From assembly GCA_003254905.1 (NCBI GenBank), contig QANU01107197.1, positions 1 to 64,000 on the forward strand: a stretch of DNA of 64,000 nucleotides, in the 5' to 3' direction. Below are positions 22,116 through 33,970 of this stretch, in pieces. The number at the start of each line of letters is the position of its first letter. Position 1 is the stretch's first letter. The translations under genes and the position numbers were made by a program. The notes below the pieces were generated by a model. That model saw nothing but the letters and a program-made list of their open reading frames with translations, was not told the origin of the DNA and made no database searches. Source of the DNA: Nissolia schottii. Its lineage: Eukaryota; Streptophyta; Magnoliopsida; Fabales; Fabaceae.

Positions 22116-23960
22116 AAAAAGGGCCCCGCCTACCCATTTGGCCACCTCTCCGTCTATATATAAAGCTCTCCTCGCCCTCTTTCAACTCGCTTAGAGCTTC
22201 AGACTCCTCCCCTCTCTATAACGGAGTTCTCGCTTAGTTTCTTCTCTCTTTTTGTAAAGACGTGATGTCTTCACCTAGGGTAGGTAGCCAGTCCTTTTAA
22301 GGATGGCCTAGGGTAGTAGGCCCCAACACCACTACTTTGGTAGTGGTGGCCCTATGGCGGTCCACGACCATTATGGCGATGCTGGATCATTGTAATGATG
22401 CCAAATCACTACCACTGAGTGTACAATTATGTTTTCCTTATGAGTTTCTGATGATGTGGTGTTTGTTGGCCATTCGAGGTGCCAACACTATGCCGCTTGG
22501 AGCTCCTAGTGCTAGTTCTCCTCGGTTCCACGATATTCCAGGTGAGTGAAGGTCCTGACATGTCAACGGTTCCACCTCGGTAGCTCGTCAATAAAGTCAG
22601 TTGTGCATCATAACATGTTTATATATATGTATGTGTGTATGTATATGTATATGCTTAGTAGTTGATAATTGACATGCTTACATGTTGTATGATGATATTC
22701 TCACGCTATGATAGGGTAGAGACTTAAGACTATAGTCATGATATCCCTTACAACTATTTGGTTAGGATCACATAATAGACCTTAATAAAGACTCCAGTTA
22801 AGGAATGGACCCTAACTAAGGATAGGTTCTGGCAAAGCAAGACTTAGTACTTAAGTTATCCAATGTGACGTAGCTCTTTTACCTGAGAATCTTCCCCTAA
22901 GTATGGGACCTCAATCCTTAATCCGGACAAGTAAAAAATATTGAACTAACTAGAATATCCCTGTCGTAATTGGTAGACTTTGGTCCTAACAATTTGGGTA
23001 ACTAAGCTAGCTCACCTAAAAGACTTTACAAGCAATACATGTTAGGATGAATGTGCTAGAATAGTACGGGGTCAACGACCTCGTAGATCAGAATCAGTAT
23101 TAGATAGCTTTGAGCACCAGACTCCTCAGATTATAGCATGTGTGCCCTTTCAGATTCAGATTATATGAGTGCCAAACTCCTCATGTTAGGGTATGTGTAC
23201 CTTTACAGGTATCCGGGTTGCGCATACTAGAACCACCCAAATTTATCCTGATGAAGCAAGGTCGAGCTAAGGTTCCCTTGAATTGAGGATCAAGAGGCAT
23301 TTCTCCTCATGCCCCTCCGCCAAGGAGGGGAGCAATAGATTAGATTTACTTTTTAGTAGTTTATTCAGATTTACTTTTCAATAGTTTATTCAGATTTACC
23401 TGACAGCAGTTTATTCAGATTTACTTCAGCTTTTATGTTTTACTTATTATTCAGTATATGTATATTTAAATGGCATAACTATATTCAGTATATGTTATCA
23501 CCCACCACTGAGATGACAAAATCGTCCCTCTGTTGATATCATTTTTCAGATACAGTAGAGGACAATGAGGACGTCCCCCTCATCCAGTAGAAACGAGGAT
23601 TCAACGTTAGTGGTAAGCTCTGCTTCGTAGTAGGGTCTACAAAAATCATGTTAGATATGCTCTAGATACCTAAGGCAAGATCCCCCCATTTAGCATTTAT
23701 GTTTTTAGTTATATTTTTAGAACAACATTTTCAATATTTCACGTAAACTCAGTTATTATTTAATGAAACTAGTTATTTTATGAAATTAATTATGTACTAT
23801 AAAGTAAAGTTATTCATTCATAAGCATTTCATATATGTTAGTATGCCATGTTAGAATTTTCGTTGGACAGTAGCCCTAAGTACGGTCACGTCTTAAACTG
23901 GGGCAACATTAAGACTAAATCTAAGCACCATCACGTTTGAAAACATGGCAAATGGATTTT
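22116..23960 (+). repeat. LTR-like fragment related to the gypsy LTR at 45963-47391
   Basis: Shared blocks with 45963-47391 include 'gtcttcaccta/tggggtag', the 'ggccccaacaccactac' stretch, and 'tctagatacctaaggcaagatcc'. It has TATATATAAA near 22155. No flanking duplication or internal region is visible, so it may be a solo LTR or a fragment. It contains the best splice-like pair in the window (see 22337-23590). Confidence 0.6.
22337..23590 (+). other. Candidate two-exon reading frame inside an LTR
   Basis: A frame from ATG 22337 runs to a consensus donor CCAG|GTGAGT (GT at 22542). A T-rich acceptor ATTTTTCAG ends at 23549. Joining these two sites keeps the frame: one base of a codon on the left, two on the right. 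It leads into a short acidic tail (VEDNEDVPLIQ) and a TAG at 23588-23590. The product would be about 81 residues with no recognisable domain. Chance phase agreement is one in three and there is no transcript evidence, so this stays a candidate. Confidence 0.3.
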
Positions 23961-25540
23961 ATGCCTTATGCTCATACCTCATTCGTCTTTACAAACCAAC
24001 TCTCTTGTTAGAAATATTGAATTAGAATGATTCTAAAGTAGAAGTCCATAATTAAAATCAGCCTAAAGAGCAATAAATATTGAGTTGTCAGAGTCACGGA
24101 TCAAGAACAAATCATTCACAGCTTCGTCGGCAGAGTCGTCGTCATGGTCACTATCGGGGAATAACTGAGCGAGCGCCACTGCGGACCACTATCGAAGCTG
24201 TCGTTACTTGTTTGTGAGCCACCATCGCTCAATCGCGAGTCTCCTCCACTAGATCTGCAAGATGTCGCATCTCCACTTCAAATTTGCAAGCCATCGCATC
24301 TCTGCTACCAGATTTGCACGTAGTCGCGTCTCTGATGCTACCAGATCTGCTGACCGAGCCTCTATCAACGATCTTGCGCATCGTCGCCGCCATGGCTACT
24401 CCTCCCCGTCTTTACCTTCCATGTTCATGCCTGACCTACCAGAACCAAGTGGTTTCAAACCTAATATGAAATCCCTAACCATTTTTTTATCATGCATTTA
24501 TTTATGGTGGTGGTTCTGGTTGTTGGTTGTTGTTGGTGGTGGTGCTGGGTCAGTGAATGTGGTGGTGGTAGTAGTGGTGGTTGTGGTGTTCATGTTGAAA
24601 GGTGTGGGAGAGAAGTATGGGACTAGAAGGACTTGTGTTTACAAAAAAATATATTTAGTGACTCTTTTTGCAATTTTGAAAAACTTCTAGTAAGTGGGGC
24701 AGTGGCATGTTATGTAATTATGGGTAACATTTTCTATCAAAAATTGGGGTACCATGTCATGGTTCCAAACATGAGGGGCATCATGGTAGCCACCACCGTT
24801 ATTTTTGCTGCCCATTGAAAAGAACTTTGTTCATATTGGAGTGGGGCTCGGGCCTTTGCATACATATAGAAGGGTCTTGACGGAAGAGTTTTGCTGCTGG
24901 ATCGTTTGGGTGAAGGTTGAGAAAGTAGACGAAGGTATGATGAGTTGGTTGATATAAGAGTCTTGTTTGTGAAAGTGCATAAGAGATTGAGTATGACCAC
25001 CAGTCCCACAACCCACAAGGTTCCAGTGGGGGAGAGGAGGACTAAACAGAAAGAAGAGAGTGGATTTAGGTTGAAGAAGTGGAGGGTTGATTTTGTCAAT
25101 AAACTAGTCATGTGCACATGCTTATTAACTGAGAAATGCCAAAAGATTAGGAGTCATTTGTACCTTTTTAAAAATAGGAGTTAAAGTGCACATCTCTTAT
25201 AATTTACGAGTGTCAAATGTTGTTTTTTTCTAAAGGAAAAAAACTTAAATTAACGGTTGGAATTAACCAAGTAATAAGAAGTCCTGCAAAATATGTCATA
25301 ATTGTTAATATTTTTAAAAGAATAATGTTAAAATCCTGAAATTATTTAATTTAAGTATTTTATTAATAGTATTATGAAGATAATTTTGAATGACAAAGTA
25401 AAAATAAAAGATAATATTATTGTCAAGTAACGTTTATAAAAATTCTTAAGAAAACAATTAGATTAAATAGTTGATGTTAGTACTTTGCATTTCGAAAAGC
25501 AGTAAAAATACAAAGTAATGTTGTGGTTAGGATTAGGAAT
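23961..25540. other. Unassigned interval
   Basis: A GC-richer patch at about 24110-24440 contains repeated 'agatctgc/agatttgc' motifs and a GTGG-rich tract follows at 24505-24590. Frames of up to 142 codons cross it, but they show simple repeats and no domain. The rest is AT-rich and non-coding to my eye. Confidence 0.4.
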
Positions 25541-26170
25541 GTTCATGGGTCGGGTTGACCTTTACCCGAACCTGACCGTATATTTAGATTAGGCGAATTT
25601 TGAGGACCCGAACCCTACCGTAAACCCGATAGACCTGATCATCTTTGTGCCAAGTTAAAACTCGGGTTTGGACCTGGCCAAAACAAGTCAAAGTTATCTC
25701 AAACTTCAAAATAAAAAATAACATCCATTAAAAAATAAAGTTAAAAAATTGCAAACTAAACATTATATTTCCTAACTAAATGCTCATTAAATTTAAACAA
25801 TACAACAAAATGACATAAAATTTATAATCTTAGCATTTTCATTCAAACTTCCATAGTTTTAGTGGAACATAAACAAAAAAAATAAAATAAGTGCACTACA
25901 ATAGATTTCTACATACCAAAGTAAACATGATTTAACTACAATAGATACCAAAATAGGCATGATTTACTTACAATAGACACTAAAATAGACATGGGTTATG
26001 GGATGTGAAGGAAAGAAAATAAGAAATGCATAATATAGTAGTGTATGCGGCCCGAACTCGATATGAATTAAAATTGAATTTATTTAGAGTTGTTTAAAAA
26101 TAGATTTAATTAAAATTGAGCCAAATTCAACCCAAATGTTTTGAACCTGTCCAAATTAGCGAGTCAAATC
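25541..26170. repeat. Degenerate interspersed repeat
   Basis: The left end has a 'gggtcgggttgacc' and 'cccgaacc' stretch, and complementary-looking 'cccgaactcgat' and 'gagtcaaatcgag' motifs lie at the right. Such GGGTCGGGTT ends are common in plant hAT-type non-autonomous elements. Limits and class are uncertain. Confidence 0.3.
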
Positions 26171-26232
26171 GAGTTATAAACACATAGTTAGGATTTAGGA
26201 AGAAATAAGAAAAAGGAAGTAAATCTCCCAAT

Positions 26233-26240
26233 ATAAATAT
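26233..26240 (+). promoter_or_regulatory. TATA box of the ankyrin-repeat gene
   Basis: TATAAATA lies about 250 bp upstream of the start codon. Transcription would then begin near 26265, leaving a pyrimidine-rich leader of about 220 bases. Confidence 0.55.
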
Positions 26241-26294
26241 TCCTTACTCCCTCCTTCTGAGTGTCCCTCCCCTGGCGCTCACTTCTTTCAAGTT

Positions 26295-26298
<4 letters not shown>

Positions 26299-26332
<34 letters not shown>
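26299..26332 (+). repeat. (TC)17 microsatellite in the likely 5' leader
   Basis: An uninterrupted run of 17 TC units. It lies between the TATA box and the ATG, where CT-rich tracts are frequent in plant genes and may affect expression. It is likely to vary in length between individuals. Confidence 0.9.
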
Positions 26333-26333
<1 letters not shown>

Positions 26334-26489
26334 AGTTTCGCGTCTCCATTCTCCCCCATTTTTTTTAAGTGTGTGAGTGAGACGCAGACAAAATAGAAAA
26401 AGAGTATTCAGGTGCGACGCCGGCGCATGCGACCCTTCACCACCTGAAAATAACCGGAAACCGTCCCGCTCCAACCTCGGCCCCGCACA

Positions 26490-28418
26490 ATGACGGTGTT
26501 TTCCGGAAGGCAGGTGTTCCCGGTTGACTACGGGGCCGATGTCTCGCAGCGCCTTCTAGAAGCTTCCCTGTCCGGCGATCTGACCTCCGCCTTCGACTGC
26601 ATTGCCGATCCCTCCGTCGACGTCAACTTCGTCGGCGCCGTCACCGTCAGGACCAGGCATGCCAACCTCGTTCCGCTAACGGAATCTCCCAGCCAGGTCA
26701 ACGTAGAGTTCAGCGAATTTGTCACTGACGTTACGCCCCTCTTCCTCGCCGTCCATGCCGGAAACGCCACCCTCGTGCGGAAGTTACTCGTAAGTAATGA
26801 CAGCGTGCTCCTCGAAGCTCATCATTTCGCGATGGTTGTTCAGATCGGTGATCCAATTTAGCGTTTGGTGCTTTTTCAATTGATCCTTTTTTCTGCTTCT
26901 GTTTCATTTGTTTTTTGAAAACGGTTCAAGTGCGTTTGGTGCTTTTTTAATTTTGGAAATGTCTACAGATTGTGCAAAGACTTAAGTGAGTGTAATTTTT
27001 CTAGCAATGAATTATTACTGAAAATGAAGAGTTTTAACTTTAACAGTGACCTTGTTGCTTGAAATTTTATAACACCCGGAGTTTCGCCTTCTGCTTCGAA
27101 ATTGATGTCGATTTCAAAAATGTCGCTTTTCGAATTTGTGCATTTTTTTTTTCAATTTTCATTTTTGTTTCTGAAAAGAAAAGGTCTTCGCCTTCGCTAC
27201 TCTTTAGTTTTTGTATATAAAGACGGAATTCATCTTCTAAGTTACAAGGAAACGAAAAAGCGATGTCCATTTTGAATTTTTGAATCGTTCACATCTTGAT
27301 TGGTCTTTTTTCGTTCAACTTATTGCTTGCTTACAGTTACTGGTTAGTGATTACTGCAATGCTTTTATTTTACCGTTGTAATTCTTCCCACTTTTCTCCC
27401 TCGTTAGGCCTCTCTCTTCATGACATTAAGATCTGTCCGTTTTCCCCATATTAGTGAAATTAATCTGTATTTTTCTTCAATTCTTCATCTTTTATACTAG
27501 TAGAGATTTAGCATCACACATTAATTCCCAAAAATGTGTAGAGTTTTGGGTATTTTCAAAAGCGACAAAGAAACTGAAGATTGTGCAGTTTTGGTCATAG
27601 GACTTTCGTATGACTTAAGCTACAAGATGAATAAATGGCCTCTTCCATTTTGCTCCGAAAGAAAGTGGATATTTGAGAAGCAGTCACTTTTATTTTAGGG
27701 TTAATACTGTATTTATTCCTTCTTTAGATGTTTCACCTTAAAAAAAAAAAGTTACAAATTAGTCTTTAAACTTTATAAATATTTTGTAAATGTGTACTCG
27801 TTAATTTATACCCCATGTCCTAGGGAATAATTATATTGTGAATTCAACGTTTGCAAAGTTGAGGGATTAAGCTGCTACTTTTGTTGAGGGGTTAACTTAG
27901 ATGTAAAGTCAAAGACAAAAAAGGATTAACTATTTATTTATTTTTTTCCTTCAGTTGGCAATGACAACTGGCTTGCCCCCCACCCACAGGGACAATCATA
28001 GAAGAAAGAATTACTGTGTAGAAAAAACTGGGGAGTATTTTTTTTAAAATAATAAAAATAAAGAAAAAGTGTACAGAAGTAAGAGTTTAATTTTTCTTTT
28101 CAAAATGAAATTTAATAATTCTCACCTCCAATTTTACCGAGATGACAAAGACTCTCTCTTCCTGATTACTATCAACCATGTCTTGTGTGCCCCATGTTGT
28201 GTTTCTCCCGACCATGGTACATAATGCAATTATTTTTTCGTGCTAAATAATGCAATTTATGCATGATGCATCACGCATCCCTCCCTCCAAGCCCCACCGG
28301 GAAAAATAAATATTCTTTTGATTTTTTTTTCATTATTATTATTATTTGATTGATTGACTTTGCTTGCTTTCGTTTAAAACATCTATTTTACTTGGCCATT
28401 CTTTTTTTCCTGCTATAA

Positions 28419-28465
<47 letters not shown>

Positions 28466-31400
28466 CTAGACAGTCAGAAAATTCAACCAGAATAGAGTTT
28501 TCAAAGTGACATGACAATCTCTTAGTTCTTGGACGAATTAATGAGTCCCTATCACTTCATTTTATTCAACCATCCCCATGAAATCTTGTAGTTGATTAAT
28601 ATATAGCTTTTTTTTGTCATGGATTATTCCCTGCAAGAGATCAAAATGTTGATTTTTCCCCCCCTTGTCATGACAGAGTATTGGAGCTGATGTAAACCAG
28701 AAGCTCTTCAGAGGCTTTGCAACGACAGCGGCAGTGAGGGAGGGCCACCTTACCATTCTTGAGATCTTACTCAAAGCAGGGGCGTCGCAGCCAGCATGTG
28801 AAGAAGCTCTTATGGAGGCAAGCTGCCATGGGCAAGCAGGGTGTGCAGAATTGCTCATGAGCTCCGATTTGATCAGACCTCATGTCGCCGTGCATGCTCT
28901 CGTGATCGCGTGCTGCCGGGGGTTTGTTGATGTGGCTGAGATGCTCATAAAGGTACATGTTTTGCCGTTGCATAATTCTAGAGATTCTGTAATGGGACCC
29001 CCGAACTGAGATGGTCACTAGCATTTGCCAAGTCACTAGCATTTTCCATTGTTTTGACCCAATATTATCTGGTGCATTAAAAAAATAGAATTTTATTCAG
29101 TTTAGCTGAAGATCAAGCGACAGATTCTCACCTAACATTATGAGACAAGTGCAACTGTAGTATTTAGCTGCCTTTCTCTATAGGGAAATTGAAAAATAAA
29201 ACCTATAATTTAGTGCAATATTCTTTTTGGTACTTAGCATGCATTTATGGTAATTGCTTGTTTGGAAATGGTAAACTAAAGAATATTTTGCTGATGGCAG
29301 TGCGGGGTGGATGCGAGTGCAACGGATAGGGTGCTTTTGCAGTCAGTTAAGCCTTCTCTTCATGCAAATGTGGATTGTACTGCCCTTCTTGCAGCTGTAA
29401 TTCATAGGCAGCTCCCTGTTGTTGGTTTGCTGCTGCAGGTAACCTTTTACCTTGCCTCCTTAAAACCTTTGATTATCATTACAATTTGATTAATGCTAGG
29501 GAATATATCACATATTCCCAGTCCTATGTTTGGCAGCCAATATTTCTTTGCTTTTGAAAAGTTTCTTCTGTGAACTGTTGGTCATTGCAAACTAATAATT
29601 TTTTCAAACTTCCATTAAGTTTTAATGAAATATGTGAGAAGCCATAACATATGACTGTGACACAAAATTACTCATTTTGTTAATGCTGAAAATTATGTTG
29701 CTCAGTCTTCTAAAGGTAAGTAGTGATCTCTTAATGATGTTTAACTTTGTCAGCATTTACAAAACAGTTTAGAAAAAATAGAAAAAAGATTTCCATGGTT
29801 AAATTTTTAACATTTGATTATTTTATTTTGTTAATTTCATAATTGGACTTATGTTTTTCACCTTCAAGATTTTAATGTGAAATGAGCCTCATTAGGGCTT
29901 TTCTTACAAATGAACTGCAGAATGGTGCTAGGATAGACACTGAAGTGAGGCTTGGAGCATGGTCATGGGACATTTCAACTGGCGAAGAGCTTCGAGTGGG
30001 TGCTGGTCTAGGAGAACCTTATGGCATCACCTGGTGTGCTGTTGAGTATTTTGAAAGAAGTGGTGCTATACTGCGGTTGCTCCTACAACATGTCTCCTCC
30101 AGCAGTTCTCACCATGGAAGAACCCTTCTACACCATGCCATCCTATGTGGCAATCTTGAGGCTGTTAGAGTACTCTTAGAGTGTGGTGACAATGTGGAAA
30201 CCCCAATCAAAACAACCGGCAAGACTGAGTTCCTTCCTATACAGATGGCATCTCGTCTTGGCTTACCAACAATTATTCAATGCCTTATTGATTTTGGTTG
30301 TGATTTGGACTCGGTAACAGACGCAGGGTACACAGCTTTGATGATTTGTGCAAAATATAAACAAGAGGAGTGTCTCAAAGTATTAACAAGGGCAGGCGCT
30401 GATTTTGGCTTGGTAAATGTTGCTGGCCAATCTGCATGTTCAATTGCTGAGGCAAACAAGTGGTCACTTGGTTTTCAACAAGCGGTGTTGGATATAATCC
30501 GAAAAGGCAAGATTCCCAAATCCAGCAATACTTATGCATTTTCCCCCTTGATGTTTACAGCTCAAGCTGGAGATACCGAAGCATTGAAAACTGTCATTGA
30601 ATCTGAAGAATTTAATCTTGACTATCAAGACGAGAGAGGTTGCTCTGCCGTTATGGTTACTGCTTTGAAGGGTCACGTGGAATCATTTCGATTGCTTGTG
30701 TATGCTGGAGCTGATGTGAAGCTGTGCAATAAACAGGGTGAAACAGCAGTAACCCTTTCCGAATTGAATCAAAACTGTGACTTATTTGAAAAAGTAATGC
30801 TTGAATTTGTGCTCGAAAAGGGCAACCGCAATGCCGGTGGCTTCTACGCGTTACATTGTGCAGCGCGTCGTGGTGACTTGGACGCTGTTAAACTGCTCAC
30901 CAGCAAAGGTTATGATGTGAATGTCCCTGACGGGGAGGACTACACTCCGCTCATGTTAGCTGCAAGGGAAGGCCATGCATCCATTTGCGAGCTTCTAATT
31001 TCGTGCGGTGCTCATTGCAATGCTAAAAATGCTAGAGGCGAAACTGCACTTTTACTTGCAAGTAAATCTGCAGGTGGAGGAGTAAACAACGCAGAGGCTG
31101 TTATACTAGATGAGCTAGCTCGTAAATTGGTATTAAGTGGTGCCTATGTACAGAAACACACCAAAGGAGGGAAGGGATCCCCACATGGGAAACAAATAAG
31201 GATGTTGGGGTCAGCAGGTGTGCTTTGTTGGGGGAAGTCAAGCCGGAGAAATGTGATGTGCCACGAGGCAAAGTTAGGGGCAAGCTCAACACTGCGGAGA
31301 AATAGGCACAAGAAAGGTGATGCAGATGAACCTGGAATGTTTAGGGTGGTCACTAACAAGAACAGGGAAGTGCATTTTGTATGTAAAGGAGGTTTAGAAG

Positions 31401-31474
31401 TTGCTGAGCTTTGGGTGAGGGGTATAAAACTTGTAACTAAAGAGGCTATTTTCAGTAAGCAGAGATCGATCTAA
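26490..31474 (+). CDS. Ankyrin-repeat protein, four exons, 755 residues
   Basis: Exons are 26490-26789, 28677-28952, 29301-29438 and 29921-31474. All introns are GT-AG (donors GTAAGT, GTACAT, GTAACC) and all three are phase 0; lengths are 1,887, 348 and 482 bp. The joined protein is 755 residues. Ankyrin helices appear from about residue 85 (PLFLAVHAGNATLVRKLL), continue across exons 2 and 3, and fill exon 4: GRTLLHHAIL near 304-313, a second block near 440-505, and the clearest, with ALHCAARRGDLDAVKLL and TPLMLAAREGH, near 545-620. A basic KHTKGGKG stretch lies near 650-660. The last ~100 residues resemble the conserved C-terminus of one plant ankyrin family of unknown role. No transmembrane segment or signal peptide is evident. 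The ankyrin repeats suggest protein binding; partner and location are unknown. An ATG at 29882 lies in intron 3 and is not the start. Confidence 0.93.
26790..28676 (+). other. Intron 1 of the ankyrin-repeat gene
   Basis: Starts GTAAGT and ends TGACAG. It is T-rich and contains a long TA microsatellite. No inserted gene is seen, though the length (1.9 kb) is large for a plant intron. Confidence 0.85.
28422..28466. repeat. (TA)n microsatellite in intron 1
   Basis: Two TA runs are separated by one G at 28450. It is probably polymorphic. Confidence 0.9.
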
Positions 31475-31843
31475 TTAGCATTAGGGTCGATAACTCAATA
31501 TGTTAGGGTGTATAGTATGGAGTAATGAGGAATTCTTAATTGGTTTTGGAGCACGAGAAATATTTTGTTCAAGGATCGAAGCAAAAGATTTCTTATTCCA
31601 GGAGCAAGTAAGAATTTCTCTTGCAGTGAATCTTGTCGTAGTACTCTAGCTGCTTTTTTATTGTAAAGATTTTGATCTCTAGCAGTTGTACATCCTTTGG
31701 GAGCTGAGGACAAGGATCCTCTAAAGCGAGGAACTCACCTTAGGGGGTAAAATGAGGTTTTTTACCCTTGGATTAATGTGTCAATGAGTTTCACTTCTCA
31801 CTTTACTCTCTAAAGTGAGGAACTCATTTTAGAAGATCCAAAT
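31475..31843 (+). other. 3' flank of the ankyrin-repeat gene
   Basis: Likely untranslated region and downstream DNA. A short direct repeat ('ctctaaagcgaggaactcac' and its close copy 'ctctaaagtgaggaactcat') is present at about 31718 and 31808. I could not fix a poly(A) site. Confidence 0.4.
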
Positions 31844-31846
31844 TTA

Positions 31847-32788
31847 GGGTGTGTTTGACAACTCCAAGAATTAAATTAATTGGGCAATATTGGATCTGAT
31901 TTTATAAAAATTATGGTTGATAAAAACTCAAGAGCTAGTTTAAAAAAAGAAAAATGAATTTCATACCAGTTTTTAAATCTAATTTTTTCTCCTTTCCTAC
32001 CAATTCAATTTTTAGTTCTCACCAATTCACTTTCCATTTTTCACCAATTTTTTAGGCCCAGGATTCTTTTTCTTTTAATTTAAAATCCCTTCTCTTATTT
32101 CACATTCTCTTTTCATCATATTCTATCTTTCTCTAATTTCCACTTTGCATTGTTATCTCCATTGGCAAACAATAAATGAAAACAAAAATGGTTCAGAATG
32201 GTAAAATAATTTATCCTATTACTATTTGTAAATTTATGAATGCTTAATTATTTATTTTTCATTACACTTCTTGTATTGTTCTGAGTTGGGAGTCTCTATT
32301 GCTTACTACCTACAATGTAACTTCGATTCTGCTTTGCTGTTTATGCTCAAGGATTTTGGTTTTAAATGTATGCGATTATTAATTTGTATGTGGACATATA
32401 ACACAATATATATTAAGGCAGTCAATTGCAAATTCGATATGAAAAGAAAGATCACCAAATTGATGTAATATATTTTTTTAACACCTCTATTTAGATTTTT
32501 TTTCAAGTTTTTTATAAGCTAACAAAATATTGTATTTAATAATTTAAATTTTGATAATCTATTATTATGTTATATGAATTTATTTTTTTTATATCCATTA
32601 ATTTATTGAATTATTTTAGCATGATAAATTTTTATAATTTTTACAATATTTTAAAATTAATTTTAAGTTAGCTGCGAACTAAACACAATTTAGTAAAAAA
32701 AAAAAATCACTTCTTTTTTATTCATGTTCACAGGATTAGTTTTGTTCTATACTTAATTAACCTGGTTCTTGAAGTTGTCAAACACCCC
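31847..32788. mobile_element. Non-autonomous DNA transposon with TTA duplication
   Basis: The left end GGGTGTGTTTGACAACTCCA matches the inverse complement of the right end (GGGGTGTTTGACAACTTCA) with one small indel. TTA lies on both sides (31844-31846 and 32789-32791). A 3-bp TTA duplication and G-rich ends fit the PIF/Harbinger class. The 942-bp interior has no transposase frame. It sits about 370 bp downstream of the ankyrin gene. Confidence 0.75.
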
Positions 32789-33112
32789 TTATTTTTATTT
32801 TATTTTTCCTGTTGTTGAGGAAATTGAAACCAAGAAGCCCCGTAGAGTTTCTAGAGCATTTGTTGGCCTTAATCAGAATTCTTTTTTTTTTTTTTTTTTA
32901 CAGTGAAAGAGGAATGGTATTAAGATGTGAGACTAATATGGTCTAAAAGAGCAAGGTTACAAATGTTTGGGGGTGCATCTTCCATACACACATAGTTTGG
33001 ACTAGTAAGAGCTAGGTTTGTAAGCTAATGAGAAACTTGATTACCATATCTTTTCACACGTGAGCTTTCTCAGAATCTAAAGCAATTCAACAAAGCATGA
33101 TAGTTTGACACG

Positions 33113-33970
33113 AGGATCACTGGAAGAGAAATTGTCCCAACCTTCAAGCCGCATCTAGTCAGGGATCTATGCGTCCAGGCACTCAAGTGATGCACTTTCA
33201 AGCTGTGAGTCAGAATGAATCCGTAGCACCAGCAGGTAGAGGTATTGGTGATAGGGGTCTAGGCAACAAAGGACAGGGAAGTAGGAGCTCAGAAGGCAAA
33301 GGGGTTAACGGTGGGGGAGTATCTTGCCTATATGATATAACTCGATAGAATGCACATGCATCCAATGCAATTGTGCAGGAATGATTTTCGTTTATTCACA
33401 TGATGCTATGGTTTTATTCGACCAGGAGTCCACACTCTTTCCTGTTCATTTTGAGAGACCGCCCTCCCCTCTCGAGAAATAGTTCTGGGTGGGGATACCC
33501 ACGGGGGAAGCCTTCACTGTATGTTCAGTCTATCGCTCTTGCAATGTCAGAATCAACTAGATGAGCACGTTGGCAGACCTTATTATTCTAGACATGTGTT
33601 TGATGTTATTCTGGGGAAGGATTGGTTAGCATTTTGTCATGGCATGGTGGATTATCACGCTAAGACTATCCATTTTGAGTGTTCCGAAGGTCCGATACCG
33701 GAGTTCCAATGCACTAGCTACACAACATTAAATAGTTTGATCACATCCATGGACACCCTGCGTTTGTTGGATTGAGGTTGTGACAATTACCTAGTAGTGG
33801 TAAAAGGACAAAAAGAAGAGGGAGAAGATTTTGATTAGATACCAGTAGAGTTTGAGTTCCTGGATGTCTTTCCCAGTGACCTTATGGGTGATCCTCTAGC
33901 AAGGGTAGTGGAATTCAATATAGACTTGGAACCTGGGGTGAAGCCCATTTCCATACCTCCGTACAGGATA
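33113..33970 (+). pseudogene. gag end, protease and start of RT, broken
   Basis: The frame at 33113 reads HEDHWKRNCP, the end of a CCHC zinc knuckle, followed by a Gln/Gly-rich linker. The protease part at 33521-33775 keeps the DVILGKDWL block that follows the active site in gypsy proteases, but the D-S-G catalytic region upstream is disrupted. At about 33840-33970 the linker to RT ends at the PPYR motif, where the nested element is inserted. Confidence 0.75.
33966..33970 (+). repeat. Target-site duplication, left (GGATA)
   Basis: GGATA directly precedes the nested element and is repeated at 43206-43210. It interrupts the RT reading frame of the older gypsy element. Confidence 0.95.

Noticed and set aside
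24262..24690. 142-codon frame as a host gene
   Set aside because: It runs through repeated short motifs and a GTGG tract, with no domain, promoter or intron signals.
29882..29920. ATG at 29882 as the start of the large ankyrin exon
   Set aside because: The acceptor TGAACTGCAG at 29920 and phase-0 joins with three upstream exons give a continuous ankyrin fold; the extra 13 codons are intron.
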